64,000 nt of DNA from assembly GCF_036417845.1 (NCBI RefSeq), contig NC_089980.1:68446501-68510500 (forward strand), written 5' to 3'. The notes beneath the pieces were generated by a model that made no database searches, was not told the origin of the DNA, and saw only the letters and a list, made by a program, of their open reading frames with translations. Positions 34,283 through 45,800 of this stretch are shown in pieces (within the stretch, counting starts at the first letter, position 1; every line of letters starts with the position of its first letter). Made by a program: the position numbers and the translations under genes. This DNA comes from Apteryx mantelli (lineage: Eukaryota > Chordata > Aves > Apterygiformes > Apterygidae).

Positions 34283-36504
34283 CACCTCCAAGTGTGCTGT
34301 ATCACTTACTGCCAACCACCTAGCTTTTCAACATCTCATTGGTGTGTGAATGAGAACTGGGTCTGAAGTTTCAGACATGTGCATGTCATTTCACTAATGT
34401 TGCACTCATATATAACCACTCACAGTCCTTACTAGAAAATACATGTTTCTGTGGGGTCATGCTCATCCAAGGGTTGTATTCTCCAAGGGCTTTATTCATT
34501 TTATCAGCACCACAGCAGGAGCTCCTACCCATTTAATTTTTTGCCATTATCTATAAATGCTTTGCACTTGCTTTATTTCAACATCTTTTTGTTCTCAGAT
34601 CCATGATTTTCTATCTGCATGTATTAAGAGATACAAAGTTCAAATGAGTCTACCTTACCAAGCAATTTCAAGCAATCCCAAGCAATTTGTAAGCTTGGCT
34701 ATATGATAAGCAGGCAATATATATCTATTTTAAGCAAAGCTAAATACAATAAAATGATCAGGTCCTTTCTGCTAGTAAGAGGCACCAGCCAAATAATCTG
34801 ACATGTGTTAAGGGGGGATGTAATTTACTCTAATAAGCTGAATCAGCAAAAGTCAAAATATTAATGAGCATCCAAACTTAATAAAGTTGAGGCAAATTCT
34901 TCAATCACTTAAAAACTGACTTGAGAAAATTACAGAGGGATAAAATATATTTTTTAAAAAAGTCTATGCAAAAAATCTTAGCTGTTCACTTTTAAATTTA
35001 AAACTTTTACTGTAGTGCATGCAATAGACTGAAATACAGATGGTTGACTGTGAATATATAAATCTGCTTCTACTCCTCCTAAAGATATTTGATATTTTTA
35101 TGCAATTAATACAAAACTTTTATACCACCTAGAAGGCATAGTTTTCTTAGAAGAGAAGAAAATAACTTTTTTTTCCCCACAATTATCTCATATCTGAATT
35201 CCAAATGACAGAGATAATGATGGCAATTTAAAAAGGCAATGTAAATGCTCTATCAAATACTTTAAAAAATAAGTCAAGTGTTGCTCTGTAATGAACCCCA
35301 TTAAGCCAGAGACCATCAGCACAGAGGGAGGCTACAGTTAATTAGCATCACCAGTAGGCAGCCTCCCATTCAGAGTTCTTCTGGTGCTAACACTCATTAT
35401 CTTCTGCATCACCAAGAATTAATGTCAATGCATGATGTTCTGATCTATCATGAGTTGATGCTTATATTTGGTCTCATCCTCTCTTAGAAAAAAAATTCTC
35501 TTAGACACTGTGTAGACATCGTAGACATTTTGTGTTAATCAGAGTTATAATGCCACCTTTCTCTCCTTTTATTTCATCCTATTGTGGCTTACTGAAGCAA
35601 ATCCTGTTCAGACTCTCTTGCTCAGAAAGATTAACAAATCCTCATAGCCATCAGCCACTTAACATATTCTGATGCACCAAGTCCTTTTTATCCCTCTGAC
35701 TCAACATGCAGGAAAATGGGAAGAATGCTTTCTTCTGGTGCTTGCATACCAACAGCACCAGAAGAGAAAACTAAAATAGAGATTTATGGAGAGAGAGGTT
35801 GTGACAGTAAACAGAAGGGCAAAAACACCCGAGGGATACAACATTTATATATAAACAGTGCATGCCTTGAGCCTTACCATTCTATGTTCTTCTGTCTTCT
35901 AATTCTCTTGAATATCAGATACAGCTAAATATTCCAATTAAAGAATACAGAAAAGTAATTAAATTTGAACTTTTGTCATCTCTGCACTATTGACTAAACT
36001 AAGCAAATATTCAGTAAAAGAGGCTGAGAAATATGCACATTCATAGAACAATTGAACAATGAGAGGGTGTTTGGGTTATCCCAATTACTAAATCCACATT
36101 ATTCTAGGCCTTACTTGCATGTTATCTGAGTATATCAAAGCAGTAGTTGGACCACTGCAGTTGGCACATTGTAGTAGGTTTCCAGTGAAATAATTCTTAA
36201 TATCAAGATGAGCATGCATGCTACATACTACATACCATGCTAAAATGCAGATCTGTAATGCAACTACACCTCTACAGTTCATTATCTGAGTACCTGCAAC
36301 AAAAAGAAAGTATATGCCTCCAAGGAATTGAGAGAAAAAGGAAAGAAAAGTGACTTTACTCAAATGTGAGGATCATAGTCATCAGTAGCTACCTAGCTGT
36401 AGAAAATAATAAATAAAAAGGCGAGACAATTATTTCCAGAACTTTAAAATCAACAAGCAAACATCATTTTAAACAAAGCAGGTTATTTCAGGAGAGATAA
36501 TTAC
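34283..36504. other. Gene-free AT-rich stretch
   Basis: No exon or known element is seen. Three 10-base units (AGCAATTTCA, AGCAATCCCA, AGCAATTTGT) are in tandem at 34661-34690. Confidence 0.6.
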
Positions 36505-36635
36505 ATTTATTGGATCTACCAGTATAGCTGGAAAAAATAGAAAGGTTTTTGAGACTTTCAGGTCTTTTTAGGTGACCTGAAGAAGAGCTTGTGTGCTCCA
36601 AGTTTTCTCCACCTCTTTCAACAGTTATTATAAAA
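36505..36635. repeat. Decayed fold-back-type repeat, copy 1
   Basis: The right half (about 36573-36635: GACCTGAAGAAGAGCTTGTG, then TCTCCACC and AGTTATTATAAAA) is imperfectly mirrored by the left half (36505-36563: TTTATTGGATCTACCAGTAT ... ACTTTCAGGTC). The word order resembles an old interspersed amniote repeat (CTGAAGAAGGGCTTGTGTGCCC ... TTAGTTGGTCTAATAAAAG). A second, right-half-only copy lies at 42754-42850. I cannot name the family; a palindromic non-autonomous DNA element is one possibility. Confidence 0.5.
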
Positions 36636-37539
36636 AAAAAATTGTCTCTTCTCATTAATATGCCTTACATATATCCTTAGGCCAGCACACTTGTAATTTT
36701 CACACCAGTTTCACCATTTACTTTCCCATCTTATTTCTGTGCTCTTCTGAAATAAAAACGCTACAACACATAATGACAGATGAATGTTTAAAAATCATAA
36801 TTTTCAGGAACTCATATTGAGAGATATCCTGACCTTCAGAAATGGCCAGAACAGCCGCAATGGAGAAAGGCCTATATGGTTTCAAGATTTCACTGGCTGT
36901 TGAAAAATAGTATTTACAAATGTATCATTTCCTCCAAGAATTCAAAAGAAAACAATAATTTTTAGAAATCTCAAGAAAAAGGGGAAAATTTGATCAACAC
37001 CTGGTTAAAATTCAGCCAAAATATATGAAAGTACAAGTAGTTTCTCCTTCATTCTGTTTGCTAACATGTAAGAAACTGAGTGCAAATCCAGAGGAGAGAA
37101 ATATAAAAAGTTGAAGAGAAACAGCAGAGGATCAAATTAGAAACTGGATACCAAAGGGAGGTAAAGCATTGATTTTCTTGTCCTGTTTAGAGATTTCACT
37201 AGTGACAACCCTTATATAATATGTTTTCCAACCAATTACCAGTTCTGTCACAGGATAATTAATTTGATTCTAGATGATGCAGGGAAAAATTTAGCACAAA
37301 TCGAAGATTGAAAGGGAACTTTTCAGCTTGTCTGTATAAAAAGGCTGTCAAGAGAAAGCAGCAGAACATTAACTAACATAATTCTAGAAAATCAAATAAC
37401 TTAGAAGTGAGTCACTGGGAAAATTATTAAATTTTCTTTTGAAAATTATAGCTAATCTTCTTCCACATTAATTCAACAAAAGACTGACTGGATATTAAAA
37501 CCCTCTTTGTTGAAAAATAGTGAATAAGCAGCAGCAAGG

Positions 37540-38045
37540 ACAGGGACACTCCCGAGGGACAGCAGCCCAAAGGCGAGCCACACTGGGGCACTAAGAAGCA
37601 AAGAGCAGCAGAGGAAAACCAGTAAGAAGCAAAGAGCAGCAAGAGGAAACCCATATGCACAGAGCGGCCATCAGAAATGGTTACACACAACGCAACTGCC
37701 TGCACTGCTCATCGCCTCTCTGGAGGAACTGGGAGGGACTGAGCATAACCGCAGTGAACGTAGGGGAAGGTGAGACAAGCAAGGGGACAAGAGGGGTTTG
37801 CCTGAAGCTGCACCGGGGGAAGGGGGAGGAAAGGTTTCTACTTAACTCTTTGTTTAATTATTTTCTCTTTTTTTCCTCAGTACCTGGTTAGATGGTGTGT
37901 CAATTGGCAATAAATTAAATTAAGTAAAAATTCCCCAAGTTGAGACTGTTTTGCCTGAGATACAATCTGCCATCAGCTCCCTGTTTTTCCTGTTAAGTTG
38001 GAGGGGAAGAAAGGCCTGGTTTGGATTTCTCATTAATATAAGCTC
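37540..38045 (+). mobile_element. Probable ERVL-type LTR fragment (endogenous retrovirus remnant)
   Basis: The most diagnostic part is 37901-37960, where CAATTGGCAATAAATTAAAT is followed by CCCCAAGTTGAGACTGTTTTG, a pattern I associate from memory with a common avian ERVL-class LTR. AATAAA at 37909-37914 would be its polyadenylation signal. Upstream GCAGCAGC/AGGACAGGG-rich sequence and downstream CTCCCTG...TTTCTCATTAATA fit the same family more loosely. No internal retroviral gene is present and neither terminus is clear, so this is at most a solo or broken LTR. The 78-codon open frame inside (37655-37891) is not a viral gene I recognise. Confidence 0.45.
37592..37649. repeat. 31-bp-period direct duplication within the LTR-like segment
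   Basis: TAAGAAGCAAAGAGCAGCA occurs at 37592 and again at 37623, each followed by (A)GAGGAAA. The two copies are almost identical. Confidence 0.88.
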
Positions 38046-41000
38046 CCATTATTCTACATGACAGCCAAATGATTGTAGCACAGGCAAACCTCATGGTAAC
38101 TTGGCTTTAATAAGAATAAAGTCAAAAAGACATGGACTTCAGCTACTGAGTCCCAGCTATGCAGGGTCCCAGCTGAGACCCCACTGCTTTTGTTGTCTGA
38201 GTGAAACAGCAAAAGCCAGCCTAAAGCCAGTTCAGCTGCTTTGAGCTCCCTTCTCTGCAAATGTATATCCAATTGCAACGTAGCCATATTCTGCTTTTAA
38301 GGGAGAGAAAGACACGCAAGCTCATAGGGTCTAACCCTGCAGCTGGAGAGTGGTTATTGTGTGATGGACAAAGTCAAGTCCTGAATGCAACACTTCTTGT
38401 CAGAGGGGATGGTCAAGCAGAAAATCTCTAACTTTTTCTCTGGAAGTATATTGCCATCATCGACTCGCATATTGTCAGCCGTCAAGATCTGACAGAGTCA
38501 CCATGTTACTGTTGACTATTACAGCCTATACTGGCAGCTCTATGCCAGCTTCTGCTCGCTGCCTCTAGCTGTACCTCTGTTTAATTAGTGGAATGGTGCT
38601 GCTGGATTTGATACACATAACTGCCCTGTGCACTAGACGCTTCTCATCACCATGTTACAAATAGGGGACTGAGTCACTAGTTAAAAGAGATTTAATGAAA
38701 ATCATTCGCATGTTGCAAATCACCTTTTATCTGTGACTAGAAATTGAATTTTGGTCCCTCAAATCTACATTCAACATCCTATACCTTACACTGTCTTTTC
38801 TTCCACGTATATTTCCTCTGCACAACAGTATTACGAGCAGGGAATTTACTATTCAGAGTATATCAGACTCCTTCTTCTGGGATGAAATCAACATATTATG
38901 TTACACTGCTACATTTAACTTTCCCAGCCACCCAGTGCCATGTCACACATTGCTTGTTTTCACGCAGTGTTACCTTTGCAGCCCAAGAAACACTCTGCAT
39001 CATTTAGGAAGGCAGGCAGGAGGGTTGAACTCAGAGCGTGGAAAGGCGGTGGAGCACAAAGAGTTAGAAAGGCTGCACCATTGTCTCATTTTTGGTTTCA
39101 AAATATCCAGATATATCAATTTTTGCTATCTCCCACACCCAAAATAAACTACAGGAGAGTTTCTAGGTAGAAGGGGGGATTCGAAGGGGGCTGTAGCCCT
39201 TTCACTAAGACCCCCCCACCTGTGAACACCTCCTGGTGGCTCCACAAGCTCCAGATTGCTTGAGCATCTGCCAGGCCTCTCTACCCCTTTGCTAGCACTA
39301 GAGCCATACCCAGTCCCACCTTCTCTCTCAGAGCATTTAAGAAAATGAAGACCAGAAACACTAAGATTAATTCTGATGATGTGAATGTATCAAATACAGC
39401 GATATCCATATATCCATATTTGCAGATGAAGTCTGGTCTTCCACGTATCCTTATTCAGTTAAAGTCTCTTTATCTACCAGGAAGCAGCTGACATCAGCTG
39501 AAGACATATGTGATGCCACTAAAGCTATTTGGCAAGCCAGACATCATTCTTTAAGGCCTCACAAGTTTGGTTTTACACGAACCAGTGTCTAGGTTGGTTT
39601 TGTCACTCACCTATTACATTAAAAAGAACAATTATGCAATCTTTTCTTTCACAGTCAAACTCATTGATAGCAACAATAGGGGTTCAACTGCACAAGAGTT
39701 AAGCAGCTAAAGCTGATAGAGCTGTCATCCAACCCTTTCCCATGCAGATCTGTATGTCTCCTCTCCCTCTCTGTGCTAGCCCTGTGCTTCTCTTAGGGAG
39801 TCATTTCAAGAATTTTAACTGTCTGAAAATATTTCCTATTTGGTGCTATTCTTCTGCCAATTTAGCTCACTGCACCAACTCATAGAAAGATCAGATGAAC
39901 ATGAATGCCCATTCAGGACAAGAGGGTAAGACTGTGGGGGAATTAAGGAGAGACTGCAGCAGTGCTCAGGTTGGCTCCTTTCAGACAGTTGAAGAAGCAC
40001 AGCCTGTGGTGTGCACAACACCTGATTAAACTCATCTCACATAGCAGGGCTGTCAAAGGGGAACTCCTGCCCACCACCTTCTCCCCTGCCTCCTCCCAGT
40101 TTCCAGGTCTCACTACCTCCCCCATGCCAACACTTTCCTCTGTGCAGCTGCACAACGAGTCTGAGTTTTTCTTTTTTGTAGCTTTTGGTCAAATCAGAAA
40201 GTTTAACTGACTCACGGTGCATCTGTGTGAGTGCACACATGGAAGAGGAGAAGAATGCACAGCCAGAATTGTCTTCTTTCAACATAAATTGTTCATGTAA
40301 CCTCACTTTCCCAGTGTTTCTTCCCCTGTCTTTCTCTGTCAGTGTCCATCCAGGACTTTTGTTCTCTGCCTCTAGCTGTACCAATGCACAAAGCTGCCCT
40401 CTAGAATTGAGATCAAAGTTTAGGAGGACATTTATAGTCTTTGAAGCAGCATTCAGTCTGTCTAATGAGGGATAACACTTAAGTAATCAGGGACTGATGA
40501 GCCTGCAATAGTGCTGGGTCTAGAAAGAGACACCAAGTTACGTTTAAGGCACCAAGTAACAGACAAAAGTTATGATTAGGGCATAGGAAGAAGAGGTTTG
40601 GGACTAGGGCTGGCAGAGACAAATAAGCAAATGTCAGTGCAAGGCCTAACCATAGCCCAAACATGAGCTGCCATCCTAAAATGAGAATGTCATCCAACTC
40701 CAAATCAAAATTAAAGGAAGAGCCTTTGCTAACCCTAAACTATCCTCTGAGCTTTTTCTGACACCCAGAAAACAATCTGTATCTTTATTTCTCACTATGC
40801 CAGACCTAAGCCAACCCTGACTTTTACCCTAAAGCCTCAGTGTACCCCTGGGTCTCCTATCTTAAACCCATTCCATTTGTTCATGGAGGACCTAGTAATA
40901 AAGATCTTAAATTAATTCTATCCTGAACTCGTCACTATCTCTAAGCCTGAATTATGAGTATCTCCTTAGCATACACCAGAGCCACAGCCAGAAGCAAAGC

Positions 41001-42753
41001 AAAAAGAAGTGCATGATGCAGCTCTCACTAACCTCTGTGACCTCTAATCTTAGCTTTAGACTAATCTATATCAGCAAGAGCATTTGGACCAACACTGAAA
41101 TAAGAACAAGAAACCCTGAGCAAGCCTCAGATACAATGATAACTCATGGGCTTTTGCAGGACCAAACAATAAACCAGGCACTTTGGCCACTATCATCCTG
41201 AGCCCTAATGGAAACTCTCTCAGGCAGAAATCAAAACTGAGAACTAGAGCTCCTGAAAAAGTGTACTCTGCTCAGTGGCACCTCTGGGAAAGAGACCAGA
41301 GTATCTAAGCTGGGCCCAGATCCACAAATTAATACGGTGTCAGAGAACAGCTAGCATGGGTGCTAATGCCTGGAAGAAAAGTCTGGCCGTCTGCACTTGG
41401 CCACATTGTCTCTCATTTCCCTCAACCAACACCCAACCCTGCCCAGTGTATGGCCTGACAGGGTTGCATCTGCTATTACACAGAACATTTGTGCTCCCGA
41501 ATCAGCCATTATTAAGTACCTAAATACCTTCCTACATTTGGGCTTTTTTCCCCACAGGGTTATTTCATCCTCAGGTTTTTGTATGAACAGCATTGTCATG
41601 CAACCTGATTCTCCTCTACCTTCCTTATTCCTCTAAATTCTCACGGAACTGCTTTTCTTTGTTTAATGAGCGAGATTCCCGGGTCCCATTGCCAAGACAT
41701 AAACACCATTTGTGTCGCTGTCTCCAAAGTGCCGAGGTTTGTTTGCTGCCTAAGTCCTGAGGATTCTCACTTGCTTTTTCCAACCAGTAGCAGCCCCACA
41801 ATTCATCATTTTGACTGTGTTAGAAAACCTGTTTCAGAAACAACACGTAAGACTGCCACCTGAATTGCCTCAACTTGTCACCAGCAACATGAGCAGAATA
41901 AATAATTTCACAGCTAACAAATGATACTCACCATGAAATACCACATCAAGCTGAGAATGTGATATCTGTGTTTTACAGCAAAATGAAATTTTCTTCATGG
42001 CTCCTTCTGCCATAACCCCCAACATAAGGGAGCATTTTCAAATCACACAGAAAAGGACACCACCACCAGGGTCATTTTCATAATTGGTGTAATTTATGAA
42101 CTTAAGTGCAAGCCAAGGTGAACTGAATTTACTGTCTTTAATGAAAAATAAGATTTAAGTAAATGCACCTTAGAAATATACCTTCTACTTCAGCAACAAA
42201 TCTGTAAGAGCACAGATAGGCCTGGAGATTACTGGGATTTTTGCCATTGCAAGGGCTGAGGACGTTGGAGATGCCACTGAATTTCCAGCTCTCGACCTGT
42301 TCTACACCATGATTGTGACTTCTGTTTTTTACCAGACTTGTACAGACATTTTATGAGGGAAATCTCATTGTCCCATCGAGGGATGATCCCATCATCCTTA
42401 ATGCCAACATGAGACCATTTTCCACAAAATAACCTCTGACTTCTCAACCCTGATCTTCTAGGGTGATCCACAAAACAACTTAACAAATTACTGAGTGAAA
42501 TTCATGGATATTAAGTAACCAGATGCTAAAAATCATCCACTCCAAGACATGAGTTTTACAGCAGCTTATGGGTTTCTCCAAATCTCACGTACCTCATTCT
42601 TTCACAGGCAATAATTACCTCTTTCCCCTCACAGATTTAACACCTCTCTCTTACTGACACCCGCCTTGGCTTCACAGGCATTAACTTTCCTTTCCTCACA
42701 GAGCAGTTTTGCCTCAGCCTGCACTTTGCTTGAATTGTAGTGCTTCTGTTGCA
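38046..42753. other. Gene-free stretch
   Basis: No exon or named element is recognised. Part of it (about 40570-41200) is rich in degenerate CCTAA/ACCCT words. Open frames are all short and unremarkable. Confidence 0.55.
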
Positions 42754-42850
42754 GATCTAAAGAGGGCTTGTGTGCCAGACTGTTTCTCCATTTTTTCCAC
42801 CTACATTAGTTATTCTAGCAAAAGCTGTTACCTCATTCTAAACCTCGCTT
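42754..42850. repeat. Decayed fold-back-type repeat, copy 2 (right half only)
   Basis: GATCTAAAGAGGGCTTGTGT, then TTTCTCCA, TTCCACCTACATTAGTTATT and CTAGCAAAAG align in order with 36573-36635. It continues further (TGTTACCTCATTCTAAACCT), which fits the TTACCTCA continuation of the remembered family. No mirrored left half is visible. Confidence 0.5.
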
Positions 42851-45800
42851 CTCTTGCAAACCGAGATCATCATGCCTAAAACAATAATACAGTTACTACT
42901 ACTTCCCTTACAGATTAACTTGTAATTTTATATGTTGCTTGCTGTGTCACTAACATCCTGCAGGCGGCACTAATACATCAGTTTTCTCGGTCAGAAAAAC
43001 TTGAGAACCGTTTTGAAGAAAACGGCATTTTCCAAAGGCAATACGAGGAGAATCTATACATCTCCCAGAGACTGACACCAGCTCTGCCCAGAAGTGGAAG
43101 CAGGAAAGATATATATCTCTGCATCAAAATATAGAGCAGTTTCTCATGCTGCACAGTATCCTGTGTACTACCAAAGATCACGTCAGACAATTTTAAAGCT
43201 AAACATCCCCCACAAGTGACAATAAGGTCATTTCTTGAGCACAGGAAGACAAAACAGACATTTTCTTCCTGACAACAAGCATTAGGTGCTAACAACGTGC
43301 CTAACACTGAGCAAGGCTCTCCCTCTCAGCAATAAGAAGCAGCACAACATAACACGAGCAATATGATGACTGTGAGTCCCTTTTCAAAATCTGAAATGAT
43401 GAAATAAGACAGGTCAGATGCGATGAATGGGGCTGGATGGTACCCTTCTCCTCTGTGGCAGCAGTGAACGTATCCGTGCCAAGCTCCCAATGCTGCCTGG
43501 GAGTGCAGGGGAGCCTGGCGTTTGGAAAGGGACCCTTCAAAGTGCTCAAGTTTGGCTCCATCACCCTGAGGGACAGTGAAGCACTGTATCTCTATTATAA
43601 CAGTCCCTGGTATATTTATATTTCTTTAAGCAAATAAAAGAAAAATGTTAAAAACGCAATGAGAAACTCATTCCTCTTCTTATAAAACTGTGGAGCTGGA
43701 TCTATTTTATGCCACCACAGAAGAGTGTAACTTGAAAAGAAAGGAGGAGGCAGAAGAAAACAAGAGGCAGTGCAAGCTGGTAAGGTGGGGTTTCATAGCT
43801 AGCGCAAGCTGGTGCATAAAACCGGATCAGGCCTGTGCTCCAGCCCTGACCACTCTCTCTCTCATGCCCACACCAGCATCCCTGCGCCAAGCTGTGCCAG
43901 GAGGGATTCTAAGGAAACATACCATTGTCTTCTGTAGGACTTTTTCAGGGTTCGGCTTTCAGGCCCAGAAATGAAGGAGACAGCAGGAATTTTTGGCCAT
44001 GCATGAAGCAGGGAACACAACAGCGCAGGTTAAGATCACTGTAAACCTCACGTGGAAACAGCTCCCTCGGGCTATCTTCGCAACCACTTGTTGCAGAGAA
44101 GATTAAAAAAAAAAAAAAAAAAGCATTGCTTGGTGAAAGTGAAGCTATAGTTTTGTGGGAAGCTGTCAATTTAATGCCCTGCTCTGAAAAGGAAGAGGTC
44201 CTCCCTCTTTCCTCCTGCTTGTCCAACTCCCTCTTTCTTCTGCTCCTGCCTTTGACAAAGATTTCAATTCTCTTTTATTTGAAACAGGCTAACATAGGAG
44301 TTAAAAAAAAAAAAAATCCAGCAATGTCCTACAGCTCTCAGAAGAGATGACTAGGCACAGGATATCCTTCTTTAAGGGTAGAGAATTAAAGACAATTAAC
44401 TGTTAAAGAGAACTATTAACTATTAAACAGACTACTAAAGAAACTACTAAAGAAACTATTAAAGAAATTATTAACTATTAAAGAGAATCAACTAATTCAC
44501 CTGCAGAGTTTCCAAAATTACATGGCCAGCAAGTGGAAGACATTCCTCTGTCAAACCATTCATTGACTTTTCCTCCTTCCAGATTACTCTTCTTAATAAT
44601 AATAATAATAGGCTCCAAGCAATGTTGCTTGTTCTTAAGAACCAGCTTTTCATTATTTTATTATATAGCAGCAAACTGAAAAATCTGCAGCCAAAAATAA
44701 AAACAGAAAGGCTTAGCAAAATATTCTCTCATTTCAGTGTTTAATTGACAAGAGCAAACATAAGGCTCTCATTCTCCAAAATGTGTGTATCATTCCATTA
44801 AAATCAAGAGTCATACATGTGGGCAACGAGACACAAAAAGGCAGAGCTGAGTGCAAATATTGTGCTTTGAGCTTGAAATCAGTGAATAAAACAGACTTAG
44901 CAGCTAGAACACCAAACACAGACTCCAGATACCTACATGCTGCTTGCAGCTCCTGCCTGATTGATATCCTTGCAAGTATTCCTCCGTGCACAGCTTTCCC
45001 TGTCTACACAGAGGATAACAGTATAGACACCCCGTTCCTCTTTTTTGGCCAGTCCTCACCTTTGAAAGTTTTGCACAAGATCACTGTGTGATTATTATGC
45101 ACATATGGCATTTCATCAGGCGAGTTATTCTGCTAAATGTTCATGAATAAAGTGATTTACCTGAGTCTTTGCAAGATCAGTGCTTCATATCAGTGTGGGA
45201 GACATATGTTTTCACATCCTTTTTTCTTTATCTTTAGGTGGGAGAAGATAAGGCAGTCATACATAAGCTCAAGAGTCAGAATAATCTGTGTAGGTTAAAA
45301 GACATCTAGGACATAGGAAGCATTAGGACTGAAGGGGGTCCTAAGCTATAGTCTAATGACATATGCTATTTACCCTATAGAAATGAGGGCAATACACCTA
45401 GTGCATCCTCAAAATGGACCTCGTATGGGCCAGGGGGTGTGCAGAAGCCTCAGACATTGTGCTAGCTGGAATGGCATCCCAAAAAAATGGATTTTCAGTA
45501 ATAAAGGCAGAGTCATCCAAAATCAATCATTTCATGGTAATGCATCAAGACTGATGAACAATCAAAGAATTACATGCATGTTTCATTTTTTAACTTTCTG
45601 CCAACTCACAAGCCACTCTCTAGATTTTTACTGCAAGGAAATCAAACAGCAACATTTTCATTTTTCCAGAGCAGACAGGTTTTAGAACTTCTTCTTCCAT
45701 GGCAAATTTCAAGAAAAGTAGTACTCTCCTCAAACCTAAATTACGATCTTTTTCAGAGTGTGGAAATGCCTTGCTTTTGCAAGCTTGGCTCCCACTACCC

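Noticed and set aside
36040..36085. Possible CR1 3' end (TCATAGAACAATTGAAC...)
   Set aside because: The first few bases fit, but the GGTTGGA and CTAGTCC blocks are missing.
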